DNA from: Sciurus carolinensis
Taxonomy: Eukaryota > Chordata > Mammalia > Rodentia > Sciuridae
NCBI RefSeq assembly: GCF_902686445.1
Contig: NC_062222.1
Location: 130,455,035-130,519,034 of the forward strand
Reading direction: 5' to 3'
Length of the DNA stretch: 64,000 nt
Numbering within the stretch: the stretch's first letter is position 1; each line of letters starts with the position of its first letter. Shown here piece by piece: positions 31,813-43,300 of the stretch. The notes below the pieces were generated by a model. The model was given only the letters and a program-made list of their open reading frames with translations, was not told where the DNA came from and ran no database searches. The position numbers and the translations under genes were made by a program.

Positions 31813-32190
31813 TACAAAGAATAGCAAGAAACCCAGAGTAGTAGAGTGTAGCAATCAAGGAGGAACAGTGTGGGTGCTAGGGCCAGAAGGGGCACCTTGG
31901 ATTGTGTGGGCCTCGGTGAGGGATATGGATTTCATTTGGAGAGTTTCAAGGAGCAGCTGAAGGAAATAACTCATTTATTTCCCCTCTCGCTAGTGTGGGA
32001 GCTCGCGAATACCCTGCTACCTATCACATACCCAGAATAGTAACGGGTATGGCATGGATTTTACTGGAATTCTAGAAGTAGAGATTATGTGTGATCATAT
32101 TTGAGATGTATTTAAGTTAGATGAAGATTTAGTGATAGTAAGTGGGAAATTAGAGTAATAGGGGTGACTTTAAGGTTTGGGGTTAAGCAA
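31813..32190. other. No recognised feature
   Basis: Unassigned sequence between a DNA transposon and an LTR relic. Confidence 0.4.
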
Positions 32191-32195
32191 CTGTA

Positions 32196-32523
32196 AAGTA
32201 CGGAGCTGTGTGCCCTCTCCCCAGATTTACACGTTGAAGCTCTAACCTCAGTACCTCAGGATGCTACCATGTTTGGAGATAAGGGTTTCCAATAGGCGTT
32301 GAAGTAAAATGAAGGCAGATGGATAGCCAATATGGCTGGTGTTCTTACATGAAGAGGAACTTAGTACTCACAGACAGGTATCAGATGGACTGACTGCAGC
32401 TCTGAGAGAGGCTCAGAAGGAAATAAACCTGCCAACACCTTGGTCTTGGATATGTACTTTAAAATTCATGAGAAAATAAATTTCTTTTGTTTAAGCAACC
32501 CAGTATTGGTATTAAACTAATAA
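32196..32523 (+). mobile_element. MLT1-like LTR relic
   Basis: 'cacgttgaagctctaacctc', 'agtacctcaggatgctacca', 'cctgccaacaccttggtctt' and 'gagaaaataaatttctttt' place it as an MLT1A-like LTR with an AATAAA near 32474. Confidence 0.8.
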
Positions 32524-32569
32524 AAAATGAATTATAGTGTTGTCATTTATTACAGGAAAACAGGACAAA

Positions 32570-33320
32570 AGTAGGTTTGAGAGTTTGGGAGGTGATTTTA
32601 GTAGTGGTTGGAAATCAAGAGCTCTGGCATGACTTTGTTCAGACTGAGAGGCCCACTTGACATCCAGCTGCAGACTTACAGAGCTCAGGGGCACTCGGTA
32701 CAGAGATGCTGTTTAACAGCACTGGGCAGGGTGAGCTCACCAAGGACAGAGGAGGGAGGAAAGTCCCGAGGACTGTGCTCTGAGGCACCGTAAGGTAGAC
32801 CCTGTAAAAGAGACTGAGAAAATGTCCACGAGGCAGGAGGAAAAATGAGGAGAAAGTGGAGCCCTGGAAACCTCGAGAAAGAAGTGATTACGGAGAGTGG
32901 AAGAAAACTATGTCAAAGGTTACAAGAGATTTTGAGTAAGGTGAGAAAGAAATGTTGGCTGCAAAGTTGGAAAGACGGAGATTGTTAAGGACCTTTGGGA
33001 ATATTGTCAGTAGTTTGATGGAGAAGTTCTTAACTGAAATGGGCTAAAAGGAAAATAAAGGTAAGGAACTGGAATCATGCCTAGAGTTCTTCTGAGGAGC
33101 TATATTTTTAAGGGAAGCAAAGAAACAGGGAAGTAACTAAGGGATGTAGAATGAATGGAATTTTTTTTTTTTTTACAGTGGTTTTTGTTAAACACATTTG
33201 AATTCTGTTGGGAATATAGCAGGAGATGGGGAAGGAGGTGAGAACCATACAGCTGGGGAAGGGCACTCCTCTAATTGGTGAGAGGAGACCAACTCAGATC
33301 AAAGACAGGGCTTCAGATAG
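32570..33320 (-). mobile_element. L2 relic, coding portion
   Basis: On the plus strand this follows the antisense of the L2 reverse transcriptase region: 'tttgagagtttgggaggtg', 'ctgaggcaccgtaaggtag', 'ggaggaaaaatgaggagaaa' and 'atgtcaaaggttacaagag'. Frames are destroyed. It was split by the LTR at 33321. Confidence 0.55.
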
Positions 33321-33638
33321 TGCTCTGGTTTGAATGCCCTCCCAGGACCCACATTGAAATTTAATGCCACTGTGGTAGTACTTAGAGCTGGGACCTTGAA
33401 GAGGTGAATTGGTCAAGAGAGCTTCACTCTTATGAATGGATTAATACTATTATCACAGTAGTGAATTCATTAGCATGAGAGAACGTTCCTGATTACATAA
33501 TAAGTTCAACTACACCCTTCCTCTCTGCCTCTTCTATCATGGGATGTCACAGGATGAGTTCTCTTGCCAGACTTCTATCATTTACAAATTACCTTATCTC
33601 AAGTATTCTGTTATAGCTGCAGAAAACAGACTAATACA
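33321..33638 (+). mobile_element. MaLR LTR (MLT1/MST-like) relic
   Basis: Starts 'tgctctggtttgaatgccc', has 'cccacattgaaatttaatgc' and ends 'ttatagctgcagaaaacag' then 'actaataca', the usual MaLR 3' end. It sits inside L2-like sequence. Confidence 0.75.
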
Positions 33639-34327
33639 GAAGTTCATCCACTTTGACAAGAAGCAAGCCAAAGTATACCAGTACAGGCATAGTCGGGGTG
33701 GTAGATTTGGTTTAGGGACATGAGGGTCATATCTGCATGAAAGCACATTTACTCATATTTTCTCAATTTCATATGAAACAAAATCACCAGCAGACAATAA
33801 GGGGAAGGGAGAATTAACCCTTTGAAAGGATCTGAGAAGACATAAAATGGTCATCCCAAAGACTAAGAAAGTAGATTAGTTAAGGATATAAGTTGGGGAT
33901 GTTAATCAGGGTTGGGTGACCACTTGGGATTGGTGATTGTAAGTCTAAAGTGAGACTAGTGAGCTTTTCACTAGCCACATTCTCATATGTAGTGACAAAG
34001 TAACAGAGAGTTGGGACTTACTAGGATTAAGTGGGTTTGTGGTATGGAAGATGACAAGAAAATGAGAAAGTCAGCTGAAAGGTGAGCTGGGTCTCTGTAA
34101 TGGCGGACACACTTGAAGGGAGGAGGGGAGGGGAGGTGTGAAGAGGAGCCAAAGACAATAACGTCACCTTTGTGGGGTCAATGGATTGGATTTCTCAAAG
34201 AGGACAAAGAAGAGGGGAAATCATGCTTTGGAGTAAGCCAGAGATAACAGGGTAGTTAGATACTAGAGTGCTTGAAATCAAGCATCAGAGGGAGAACAGT
34301 TGGTGATGCCAATATTCAGGAAACTGC
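33639..34327 (-). mobile_element. Purine-rich sequence, possible L2 continuation
   Basis: Resembles the more 5' part of L2 on the minus strand in composition and in scattered words ('aggtgagctgggtctctg', 'gccaaagacaataacgtc'), but too diverged for certainty. Confidence 0.35.
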
Positions 34328-34780
34328 CATGGACAAATAGTGGATTAAAGCAACTTAAAGGATGAAAGATTTATTTTGACTCATTGTTTCAGAGGTTTCA
34401 GTACATGGGTAGCTGGCTTCATATGGCAGAAGGTGAGGCAGATTAACATGGGAGGGAGGGCATGGCAGAGCAAAGATGTTTGCCTCATAGCAGCCACAAA
34501 GCAGAGAGAGGAAGGAAGGGGCTGCTGGGGACAAGGTATATCCTTCCAGGGCACAGTCCAATGACCTGCTTCCTCTACTGAGGACCCACCACCTGCGTTT
34601 TCCCACACTTCTGAGTAATGCTATCCAATTTTTAATGAATCAGTGGATTACTCCGTTGGTGAGGTCAAAGTCCTTGTGATCTAAACACTTCTCCAAATCC
34701 CCACCTCAGACCCTTGCTGCATTGGAGACCAAGTCTTCAATGCATGGTTCTTTGGGGAACACTCCTGATCCAAACCATGC
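34328..34780 (-). mobile_element. MaLR-type LTR, minus strand
   Basis: Antisense LTR pattern: 'ggatgaaagatttattttg', 'tgtttcagaggtttcagta', 'cctctactgaggacccacc' and a right end rich in 'gatccaaaccatgc', the complement of a TGGTTTGGATC start. The three overlapping small frames at 34355-34608 are spurious. Confidence 0.75.
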
Positions 34781-35029
34781 AGAGATCATACCCTTGGGGC
34801 AAGCAGCCCAGGCAGAGTAGAGGTCTGGCTTCTTTGGTTGAGAATGTGATAGAAGTGCAGAGCCAGGGAACAGCATTTAAAATGCTGAAGTTACCCAGAA
34901 AAGTCACCTGGAACCAAGCTTGGCTCTCACCCTCTACTTGTGCCCCTCCTCTGTCTTCTCTCTCAGCTGTCAGTGTCTTCATCTTTATAGTCACTAATGC
35001 CCAAAACTTTAGAACATAAATGTATTATC
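34781..35029. other. Unassigned
   Basis: Unassigned, possibly the 5' part of the following L2. Confidence 0.35.
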
Positions 35030-35575
35030 TTTTAACCCACAGCTCACATTTAATTACCCTGTAAACCCTGGTGACTGCACCTTCGAAATACACATCTAAT
35101 CCAACCACTATCACCTTAATTATTTATCTCTCAAATTATTGCAACAGCCTCTCAGCTGTTCTACTGTCTTCCATTCTAATATACCATTCAATTGAGCAGC
35201 TGGAGTAAAGGTGTACAAACATGTGCCTGCTCACACTGATCCACTCAAACAATGGCTTCACACCCAACTAAATCAACTTTGAACCTCAGCATGGCCTGCT
35301 GATTGCACTCTTCCATTGTTTCCCTGACCTCACCTTCTTTCTCCTTTTAGCTCACTCTGCTCCAGCACACTGGCCTTTGACTTTCTTCAGAAAGCCCAGG
35401 CACATTCCAATCCCAAGGATTTTGTATGTGTGGTTGCTTCTGCCTGGATCCCTCTTTCTACACACAGATGCATAGCCTACCTGTCACATTGCTCAACTGT
35501 CTCCATCTTAGTTCAGCTTTCCTTTAATATACATTAAAAATTAAAATCATTCCATTTTACATCCTCTCAAATAAT
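35030..35575 (+). mobile_element. L2 relic, plus strand 3' coding portion
   Basis: 'aaattattgcaacagcctct', 'ctcactctgctccagcacac', 'tggttgcttctgcctggatc' and 'cctctcaaataatctgcc' follow the L2 3' coding region and UTR in order. Frames are broken. Confidence 0.7.
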
Positions 35576-35609
35576 CTGCCAAGTGTTTGTCAACTTTGTC
35601 TTCCTCTGT

Positions 35610-35715
35610 ACTTGATATGTGTGTGTATGTATGCATTTATGAGTGTGTATTTGAGTATATGCATGTATTTGTGTTTGTGTGCATACATATGTGCTTGAAC
35701 ATGTATTTGTAGATA
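35610..35715. repeat. Degenerate TG/TATG-rich simple repeat
   Basis: Imperfect 'tgtgtatgtatg' type repeat. Confidence 0.75.
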
Positions 35716-36074
35716 TAGAGTGAAACAAACATATTTGGTGAGTGAAAACAAAGTATGATGAAAAGAACAGCATAAAAGGAAGACAGGGATGTCAATGCTG
35801 ATCTCGTCATTATGGGAAGGACTGTGGTCATGAGAGCCTTGAAGGACAGCCTCAAAGATGTGTTGTAGAGAGAGGGGTATTTGGTGGAATGCACTTTAGG
35901 AGGAGCTGGGGTTTTGTGAGAACATGTAAGGAGAAATGGGAGCAAACAGAATTTTCTACCTGAACTTTGGGCCCAGCAATATGTGTCAAGGGAAGAAGGT
36001 GAGTGGAATAAGAGAGAAGAGTTTAAAGATCTGGGCAAGGAAGTGATGGACAAGCAGGTCCTAAGGATAGAATG
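35716..36074. other. Unassigned, purine-rich
   Basis: Purine-rich sequence, faintly L2-like on the minus strand ('tcaatgctgatctcg', 'aggaagtgatggacaagc'). Confidence 0.3.
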
Positions 36075-36625
36075 CAAATAGAAATTCCAAATTGAATAGT
36101 CACACTGGGGAAGAAATTGGAAGTTTCTTATACAGCAAACCATGCATTTATTATGCAACCCAACAATCCCATTCTTAGGCATTTACCTAAGAAAAATGAA
36201 AGCATGTGTTCATACAAATATTTGTCTATTCATACTAGTTTTGCTTATAATAACTGGAAATTGGACACAAACCAAATGTCTATCAACTGGTGAATGGAGA
36301 AACAAATTTGGTGTATTTATTCAACTGGATGATATTCATAAAGAAAGATAGTAGTGATTATGCTAAGAAAAATAAGCTAGTTGCAAAGACTCCACATTGT
36401 ATGATTCTGTTTATGTAAAATTGCCAAAAAGAAAAGGAGGAGGGAAAGCTATAGGACAAAAGACTGGTCACTGGTTGCCAGGAGTTGGGAGTAACAGGAG
36501 GTTGCGTACAACGGGATATGAGGCAGCTCTGGGTGCACTGAAGCTAAGTCACTTACGCTCATCTGTCAAAATATCTAATGCTGCACATCATAATGTATTT
36601 TATTGCATTTAAATTATAACTAAAA
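36075..36625 (+). mobile_element. Ancient L1 (L1M) 3' relic
   Basis: 'caacccaacaatcccattct', 'ggcatttacctaagaaaaat', 'catactgtat'-like region, 'ctggtcactggttgccagg' are the L1M ORF2 C-terminus and 3'UTR in plus orientation. Confidence 0.75.
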
Positions 36626-36654
36626 TCATTTAAAATAATTAACATATTGGTGTT

Positions 36655-37182
36655 TTATTTCACTGTGTGTCTTTGGCTAGAATTGAGAATGTGAGCTTCT
36701 TGAAGGCAATGCTTAGGCCCAATATCCTTGGCACCTAATAGACTATGAATATTTTATAAATGAATATGCTTCTGACAATAGCCACGGACTAACATATTTC
36801 TGTGATTAAATTTAGTATTCACCATTTACCATTGGTCTTGACTTGAACAATATGCTTTATGTCTCTAAGCCTTGGTATTCTCATTATAAAGTTGATTAAA
36901 AATGGAATTTCTTTTACAAAGTTATTATGAAAAGGAAACAATTCAAGGAAGCATTATGCTTCCAGCACTCTTTGGCATATGGTGAGAAAATAATCAGTCA
37001 TACAAAATTGTTGTTGTTATTTTATATGACTTGGTTCTGTCTCACTTGCTTATGACTGTTAGTTATATTTATTATCATTATCATTTCTTAAGATTAGACA
37101 CTTTGCATTTATTTTTGCAATCTTATTGCCTGGATGTTCTAGCACACAGTAAGTGTTCATTAAATATTTGCTGAATGGTCCT
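36655..37182 (+). mobile_element. L2 3' relics
   Basis: Two pieces: 36655-36775 ('gagaatgtgagcttcttgaa', 'ggcacctaatagactatg') and 37110-37182 ('gcacacagtaagtgttcatt', 'aaatatttgctgaatgg'). Both read as the L2/MIR 3' end in plus orientation. The middle is unassigned, MIR-like at 36820-36960. Confidence 0.55.
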
Positions 37183-37688
37183 TGATTCTTTAAGCATTCA
37201 AGAGCCACCTTTCCTCATACCTTCTGATATTTATATGTGCAATCACCCTTTCCTGGAAATGTTGCCGACATCCTCCTGCACACACACACAGGTACAAATG
37301 AGCTTCACTCTTACCAAAGTTGAAGCGTGGTTCCCCAGCAAAAAAAGTTCCCGACTTCCCAGAAGAGATCACATAGCTTTGCTTTGTGTTTTCATAGTAT
37401 TCAATGCTTTCTCTTCTCGCACCTCACTAGCATTTGTAGTGAGTGATTCACTTGGATGGTTATTTGGGTGCTGAAAGCTGGGTCCACAGGTGGGTCCACG
37501 CTCTCCCTAGCTCCTAACAATCCATTAACACTTCTTGACTGAAAGGAGAAAGAGGGGAGGAGGAAGTACATCTGAAAACAGGTGCTATTGTCAGATTAGG
37601 GAACACAGCTTTCCTGAAGGGGGAATTGGATAGTTTATTTAATTTTATTTTAAGCTAATGTATTTTACATTAAAGTCAAGTATGAATT
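37183..37688. other. Unassigned
   Basis: Single-copy-looking DNA with a short CA run near 37280. The frames 37175-37474 and 37190-37372 oppose each other. Confidence 0.4.
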
Positions 37689-37795
37689 CTATGTGATTCA
37701 GGAGTAACTGTCAGATAGGAAGAGAATATACATAGGTCAGCTGGTCCAATAAAGTAAGAAAAATCCAAGAGAGAGCTTCCCACAGGAACACTAGC
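37689..37795 (+). repeat. 107-bp perfect inverted repeat, left arm
   Basis: Begins ctatgtgattcaggagtaac and ends gaacactagc. Its exact reverse complement is at 38574-38680, with all 107 positions identical by eye. It is not a recognised transposon end (no flanking duplication). Confidence 0.95.
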
Positions 37796-37855
37796 CTCCA
37801 AGTCCTGTAGGCAAGCTGTCTTAGGCACTGGCTGATTGCAGGGTGTGCTTGGCAA

Positions 37856-37998
37856 GCACCTCTGGTGACCCTGCGGTTGTCTTGCGTGGGAATCCTCAGC
37901 TGCTCCTCTTCACCACAGATTGCATCCCGAACTCCTCAGACTGGTGTTCAAGGACTTCTTGCTGTAACCTGAACACCTTTGACTGTTTTAGTTCCCAA
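37856..37998 (+). repeat. Direct duplication, copy 1 (143 bp)
   Basis: From gcacctctggtgaccctgcg to tttagttcccaa. Copy 2 lies at 38413-38554. The copies differ by three substitutions and one single-base gap. Confidence 0.95.
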
Positions 37999-38412
37999 GC
38001 GTCTCCTTTGCTTGGTTCAATGAGCACTTTATATGATGTTTTTACTATTCATACTCAAGTTTGGATCTAGTGTTCATGTGCCCACTTCCTGAGCATCAGC
38101 TTTTTTGAAACATGTTCTTTTATATGCTACAATCAGGACATCCCTCATCATTGCATATGGAACTCACTTCAAAAAAATGGTTTAGAATCTCCCAAGATGT
38201 CTGATAACATCAAAAGATGTTATCTGAGATGCATGTACAGCCACAGGTCTTGATTATCTCTCTTAGTCCACATGGAGTCAGAAGACTTTTATTTCGCTCA
38301 TTTTTTTCATTTTGGTTTTTGACAGTGATAGTTCTGAACATGTGCTAGAGAATGGGGAAGGCCCTGAGGGGAGACTGGCGAGTCCAATACGATCATTTTC
38401 TTTAAACAACTT
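37999..38412. other. Spacer between duplicated segments
   Basis: AT-rich sequence, not duplicated elsewhere in the window as far as I can see. Carries 'gatgtctgataacatcaaaag' and 'atgttatctgagatgc', a small imperfect palindrome near 38190-38235. Confidence 0.5.
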
Positions 38413-38554
38413 GCACCGCTGGCGACCCTGCGGTTGTCTTGCGTGAGAATCCTCAGCTGCTCCTCTTCACCCAGATTGCATCCCGAACTCCTCAGACTGG
38501 TGTTCAAGGACTTCTTGCTGTAACCTGAACACCTTTGACTGTTTTAGTTCCCAA
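38413..38554 (+). repeat. Direct duplication, copy 2 (142 bp)
   Basis: About 97% identical to 37856-37998. It is followed by a 14-bp micro-repeat: 'acacctttgactg' at 38529-38541 recurs at 38562-38574 right next to the start of the inverted arm. Confidence 0.95.
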
Positions 38555-38573
38555 AACAGTGACACCTTTGACT

Positions 38574-38680
38574 GCTAGTGTTCCTGTGGGAAGCTCTCTC
38601 TTGGATTTTTCTTACTTTATTGGACCAGCTGACCTATGTATATTCTCTTCCTATCTGACAGTTACTCCTGAATCACATAG
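38574..38680 (-). repeat. 107-bp perfect inverted repeat, right arm
   Basis: Exact reverse complement of 37689-37795. The arms are separated by 778 bases. Confidence 0.95.
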
Positions 38681-39084
38681 TCCTGTTGTGGAGATGACCC
38701 AGGAAGCTGTAGGTTACAACACAGATGCAGTCCTGCACTTGGGAAGCTCAGCGTGCTGAGACCATGCTTCTGGGCCCAAGTGGAGGCTCAGGGAAGGCTT
38801 CCCCAGGAGAACAAAGGCACAGCCCTTCTTCCCTATCCCTGGCCTTCTTGGAGGAAGCCCCTTTGTTCCAAGGGAAAAGGCTCTCTCTGAGGGCGCAATA
38901 GAGAAGCCTTAGAGGAACATTAGCACCTCCATGCAAGCACCGTCCTTGAGGCGGAGAGACAAGAGTGTCATGCTCCTTTCACCCATGAGAAATCTGAAGC
39001 TAAGGGGGACCGACTGACTCGACTGGGACTCCGCTGGAGAGTGTGGGCCCTGCTCTGTCTGGCTCCCCATTCGGTGCTCTTTTC
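38681..39084. other. Unassigned
   Basis: Moderately GC-rich. Minus frames 38748-38936 and 38909-39187 show no family signature. Confidence 0.4.
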
Positions 39085-39467
39085 TGCTGCCATGACATGA
39101 ATGTGTCCCTCCATATTTATGAATTGGAATCTTAATTCCTGAAGCAGCAGTATTGGGAGGTGGGCTTAAAGCAAAGAGTTCGATCATGAGGACCTGACCC
39201 TAAGTCCGTGGTAAAAGGGGCTTACGGGGTGGGTTTGTCTTGCTTTTGCTCTTCTGCCATGCGAGGAACATCATTTCTCTCCTCAAGAGGTGGCATTCCA
39301 GGTGCCATCTTAGAGGGGGAAACCAGGCCCCTGGCAGATGCCAAAACTGCCAGCACCTTGAGCTTAGACTTCCCAGCCTCCAAAGCCAAGAGAAATAAAT
39401 TTCTGTTCTTTATAAATTACCCAGTCTCAGGCACTCTGTTATAGCAATACAAACCAGACTAAGACAC
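39085..39467 (+). mobile_element. MaLR LTR (MST/MLT1-like)
   Basis: Begins 'tgctgccatgacatgaatg', has 'gggaggtgggcttaaagc', 'ctgccagcaccttgagctta', an AATAAA near 39395, 'ttctttataaattacccag' and ends 'ccagactaagaca', the complete MaLR arrangement. Confidence 0.85.
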
Positions 39468-40902
39468 ATACGACAGGGAAACAAAACAAACCTCAAATTC
39501 CTGCTTATGATAATGCAAATGCTATAAAAATCAGCATCCAAATAATCATCCTCATTGTTTTTAACATAATAGTGTAGTGGTGGTGACTGTGAGTGGCAGC
39601 ACCACCACCTGGCCAGGTGGCCTGCTTTCCTCTTGATGAATGCCTCACTGTAATGCTGCAGCTCAGGAAGAGCACAGAGACAGAGGCCACTTGTCTACCA
39701 GGACCAGAGTTGAGGGCAAATGCAGGGTCCCCATAGCTCCCAGGGCTGCCCCCAGACAGCAGGACCTCTGAAGTCTGGCAACTGTCAGTCTATTTTATAA
39801 GCACTGTTTTCCCCGCTCTGGAACAAGAAAGTCGTCTTTTAATTCTGTGGCAAGTTTAGACAGATCAGCACCACTAAATAGTGGTTCTTTTCATACCTGG
39901 CCAGCTGAGGACATCCTTGGGATGGGGGTGACTCACCACAGATTCTTTAGAAGACTTGAAGTGAAGGTGTGGATAATACGTAAGGGTTGTTCTTTTATAT
40001 ATAAACTGGTACACAGTAAATGATTAATAACCTAAAAAATGAAAATGTCACGTTCATCATCTAAATATTAGCCGGCAGACTTCAATTTGTTTTGGATCAG
40101 GATCAACAGTCATGCGTAAGGCAGAAGAGAGTCACCTCTGACACCACACATCCCCTCTAAATATCAAGATCTATTTAAACAAGACATTTGGAAGCACAGG
40201 AAGGCTAATTAATAACCCATTACATAAGTAGCATTTGCTTATTTTAATTACTGGAAACTTCAATGGGTATCTTCCACTATTTAAAAAAAAATTAAACAAG
40301 AAACCCCAGGCCTATTTCTCAGGTAATGGTTTGTGGTTGTTGTTCTTAGAAATCTTAGTACCTAGTGTTGACTCCAAGCTCAGGTCAAGGCCAGGGCGTG
40401 GGAGCACAGGACCTGGCCTGATTCCCCCACAGAGGAGAGCAGGCATCTTCTAGGCAAGCTCTGGTGTTAAATGAAATCTGTAGCTCCAGCCTCCATTCTC
40501 TCCGCTTAAAATCTTCTCACTTTGCTTTTGCTTTTGCTTTCAGAGAAGTGTCCAGAATGATTGCCATTGTCTACTGGGTCACTCACGGTAGGGCTTTCCT
40601 TTCGTCCTCAGGGGCAGCTGTGGCTGCTCCTTCACTTCCAGTACGTGAAATGCCCTGGGTGCTCTGGATGCCCAGAGTTCCTGCTTGCCTTCAGACTTGC
40701 CCAATGCAGATTCTATCTGAAATTATCCTTTTCTTACCTGGAAACTATGCACTATTTACAGCTGGCTCCTGTACCACCTGCCTGAGAAACCTCTTCTCAC
40801 CTCCAGTTCCCATGTCTGCTACAACAGTCACTCCTGGGATGTCAGTGGCCAGTTCCCAGTAGCCAAGGCACAAGTATTTTCTTGATATAATATTGATTCA
40901 TT
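39468..40902. other. Unassigned, no gene recognised
   Basis: Mixed sequence. The plus frames 40464-40862 (132 aa) and 40561-40785 overlap in different frames. The longer one begins in AT-rich sequence, has no domain and no homologue that I recognise. I do not call it. Confidence 0.4.
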
Positions 40903-41046
40903 TGAGGATTCAGAAGAATGATCAAAATACCTGACAAGAACAACTTAGAGGAGGAAAATAGTTTATTTGGAGCTCAGGCTTTGGAGGAAGGGCCCATTGA
41001 AGGAAAACTGCTCAGCTCATGGCAGGATCAGAAAGGAGAGAGTGAA

Positions 41047-41112
<66 letters not shown>

Positions 41113-41340
41113 GAGCTACAGAGAAGATACAGTTTTCCGGAGCATGCACTAGGTGACCCACCTCCTTTATTCACATCCCACTTGCCTAGTTATCACCCAA
41201 TCAGTCCATTCAAGCTAGGATGGACTGATTAGGTTACAGCTTTCACAATCCAATCATTTCACCTCTGAATATTCCTGCATTAACAGGAACATTGCATTAA
41301 CAGAAGCGTTTGAGGGACAGCTTGTATCCAAATCATAACA
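40903..41340 (-). mobile_element. MaLR-type LTR, minus strand, with GA repeat
   Basis: Antisense of the LTR type at 54212. Right end 'atccaaatcataaca' is the complement of TGTTATGATTTGGAT; 'gtttatttggagctcagg' carries the AATAAA complement. A GA-rich microsatellite has expanded inside it. Confidence 0.75.
41035..41113. repeat. (GA)n microsatellite
   Basis: Interrupted GA repeat with GAAA, GGGA and GATA variants, inside the minus-strand LTR. Confidence 0.9.
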
Positions 41341-41904
41341 GGACTTTTCTAAAAGCAATAATCCCATCAAGTTTTACTTCTTGATCGAATCACTTTCCAA
41401 AGACCGTACCTCCTACTACAAAGACCATGGGGAATAGGGTCTCACCATAAACTTGGGAGAAGTCATAAATATTTTAAACCTTAGCCACAAAGACATCTGA
41501 AAGGGCTGACTTATTATGGTAAGTGTTAGGAGCCAGAGTCCACCTTGGAATGTGTTGCTGAACCCTTGGACTGAAGGACCGAGACTCTGGCAAGTGTGCA
41601 GCTGCATCGTGCTGTGAGTCTGACATCCTGGGCACAGAGCACAGGGGTAGCTACCGGCAGGCATGGATTTTCGGACTCAGCCAACTTTTGTGACTAGTGT
41701 TAGAGGTGGACACTGAAGATCTGAAGAAGGTGGTATTAGAGGAGCGGAGGCCTGTAGAGAGTGGACCCAGCAGTGTCAAGAGCCAACTTCCTTCGTTCTT
41801 TTCCTTTGTATCATCATTTATATTTGCTTTAGTCACTCTCCTTTGGGAGGCGTTTTGCATTTTGTTAGTGTTGCCATTGATGAGGTAGCAAGACGTTTTC
41901 CCTG
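41341..41904. other. Unassigned
   Basis: Single-copy-looking sequence; short opposing frames only. Confidence 0.4.
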
Positions 41905-42120
41905 CAGGGCTCAGAGATGCATACCTGTCATCCCAGCGACTGGAGAAGCTGAGGAAGGAGGATCGCAAGCTGGAGGTCAGTCTCAGCAACCTCCTGAGGC
42001 CCTAAGCAACTTAGTGAGAGCTTGTCTCAAAATAAAAATAAAAAGAACTGAGGATGTGGTTCAGTGGTTTAACACCCCTGAGTTTGATCCCCTGTACCAA
42101 AACCAAACCAAACCAAACCA
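41905..42120 (+). mobile_element. B1-dID type SINE
   Basis: B1 arm 'gcatacctgtcatcccagcg' then 'gaggatcgcaagctggagg', the ID unit 'ctgaggatgtggttcagtgg' and a (CCAAA)n tail at about 42098-42120. Same build as at 708-939. Confidence 0.9.
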
Positions 42121-42194
42121 ATTTTTCTTACTGGGGTGTAGAAACTTGGTGGGCCAGTCATACAATAAATGCAAATGCAAAGAAATGTGCACAA

Positions 42195-42790
42195 TGATTT
42201 CAGATCATGATAATAGATGTTTGTGAAATGAAAGTGAGTAGTAGGCTAGAGGGCACCTCATGGGGGGGCGTGGATAATTTGGGTAGTTAATGGACAGGGG
42301 AAATTTGTACTGAAGCATGGTATAAAGGTGCCAGCCAAGTGAGGACCTTGAAGTGGAAGATTCCAGACAGAAAAAAAAAAGAGTAAATAATGCACTTGAG
42401 TGTGTGAAAAGAAGTTGGGCATCCTGAGAAAAAGAAAGGAACATGTGGTCTGAATCCAGTGAGTAAGAAGGAGACAGGTAAGACAGACATGGAAAGAGGC
42501 CTGCGGAACCTTAAAACCACAGTACAGATTCTGGATTTTAAGTATTAACATAAGTATCAGAGGGTTTGTGCAATACAGAATAGGCTACAGCTTTTAAAAA
42601 AGCTGTGTGATTGTGGAGAGAGGATAGATTTGGAGGCAGGGGGAGCAGACACTGAGAAATCAGTTAAGAGGCGATTGCATTAATCAAATCGCAAAGCATC
42701 GAGAGTTGCTGGGATGTGAAGCATCTCATTGGCAGTGAGAGAGTGGTTGGATTGGATGCTGTGGAGGTGGAAATGGCAGGATTTGCTATT
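42195..42790 (-). mobile_element. L2 relic
   Basis: The plus strand reads the antisense of L2: 'tgccagccaagtgaggacc', 'gattctggattttaagta', 'gaggcgattgcattaatc', 'gagagttgctgggatgtg'. All frames are broken. Confidence 0.6.
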
Positions 42791-43300
42791 TTTAGTGCCT
42801 GGATTTGTGTTCTTGCTCCCCATGCAGGTCATCCTTCAGTGGCATCAGATATGTGTGGACAGCAGTGTGCTGGCACTACAAGGGAAGCAGGATTGAGTCA
42901 GCAGAACCAAGTCCTGCCTGCCCTTTGTTCCCCCTCTGTCCAGCTGTGCAGTAATTGGGTCCCAGAGAGTCATGGACCTGGAGTTTGAGATGTGAGCAGC
43001 AGCAGCCTGAGAACCAGGGTGCACATGCCTCCTGCAGTTACCAGTGGAATCCATGCTGACAAGACGTGAGGCGGGACCACCCTCTCACATATTGTAAAGG
43101 AAGGTGACAATGTGGGGATCACATGGACGGAAGAATGAGATGGCAGAGAATCTGCGCTCTGCGTACCACTGAGCTGGCATTGCTTTGCTGTCTGTCTAGA
43201 GGTTCCGTAGACTAAGGTCACGGTGGAGGTTGGAGCTGAGTCTTATTCACTTTCATTTCTGAGTACACAGCACAGCATTGGCCCCTCGGGCCCTGCACAC
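42791..43300. other. Unassigned
   Basis: Moderately GC-rich. The opposing frames 42716-42988, 42845-43054 and 42970-43221 are not convincing. Confidence 0.35.

Noticed and set aside
38190..38235. Imperfect palindrome around gatgtctgataacatc as a transcriptional terminator or operator
   Set aside because: Short and imperfect, in eukaryotic DNA; no supporting context.
40464..40862. 132-aa plus frame
   Set aside because: No domain, overlapping second frame, no splice or promoter context.
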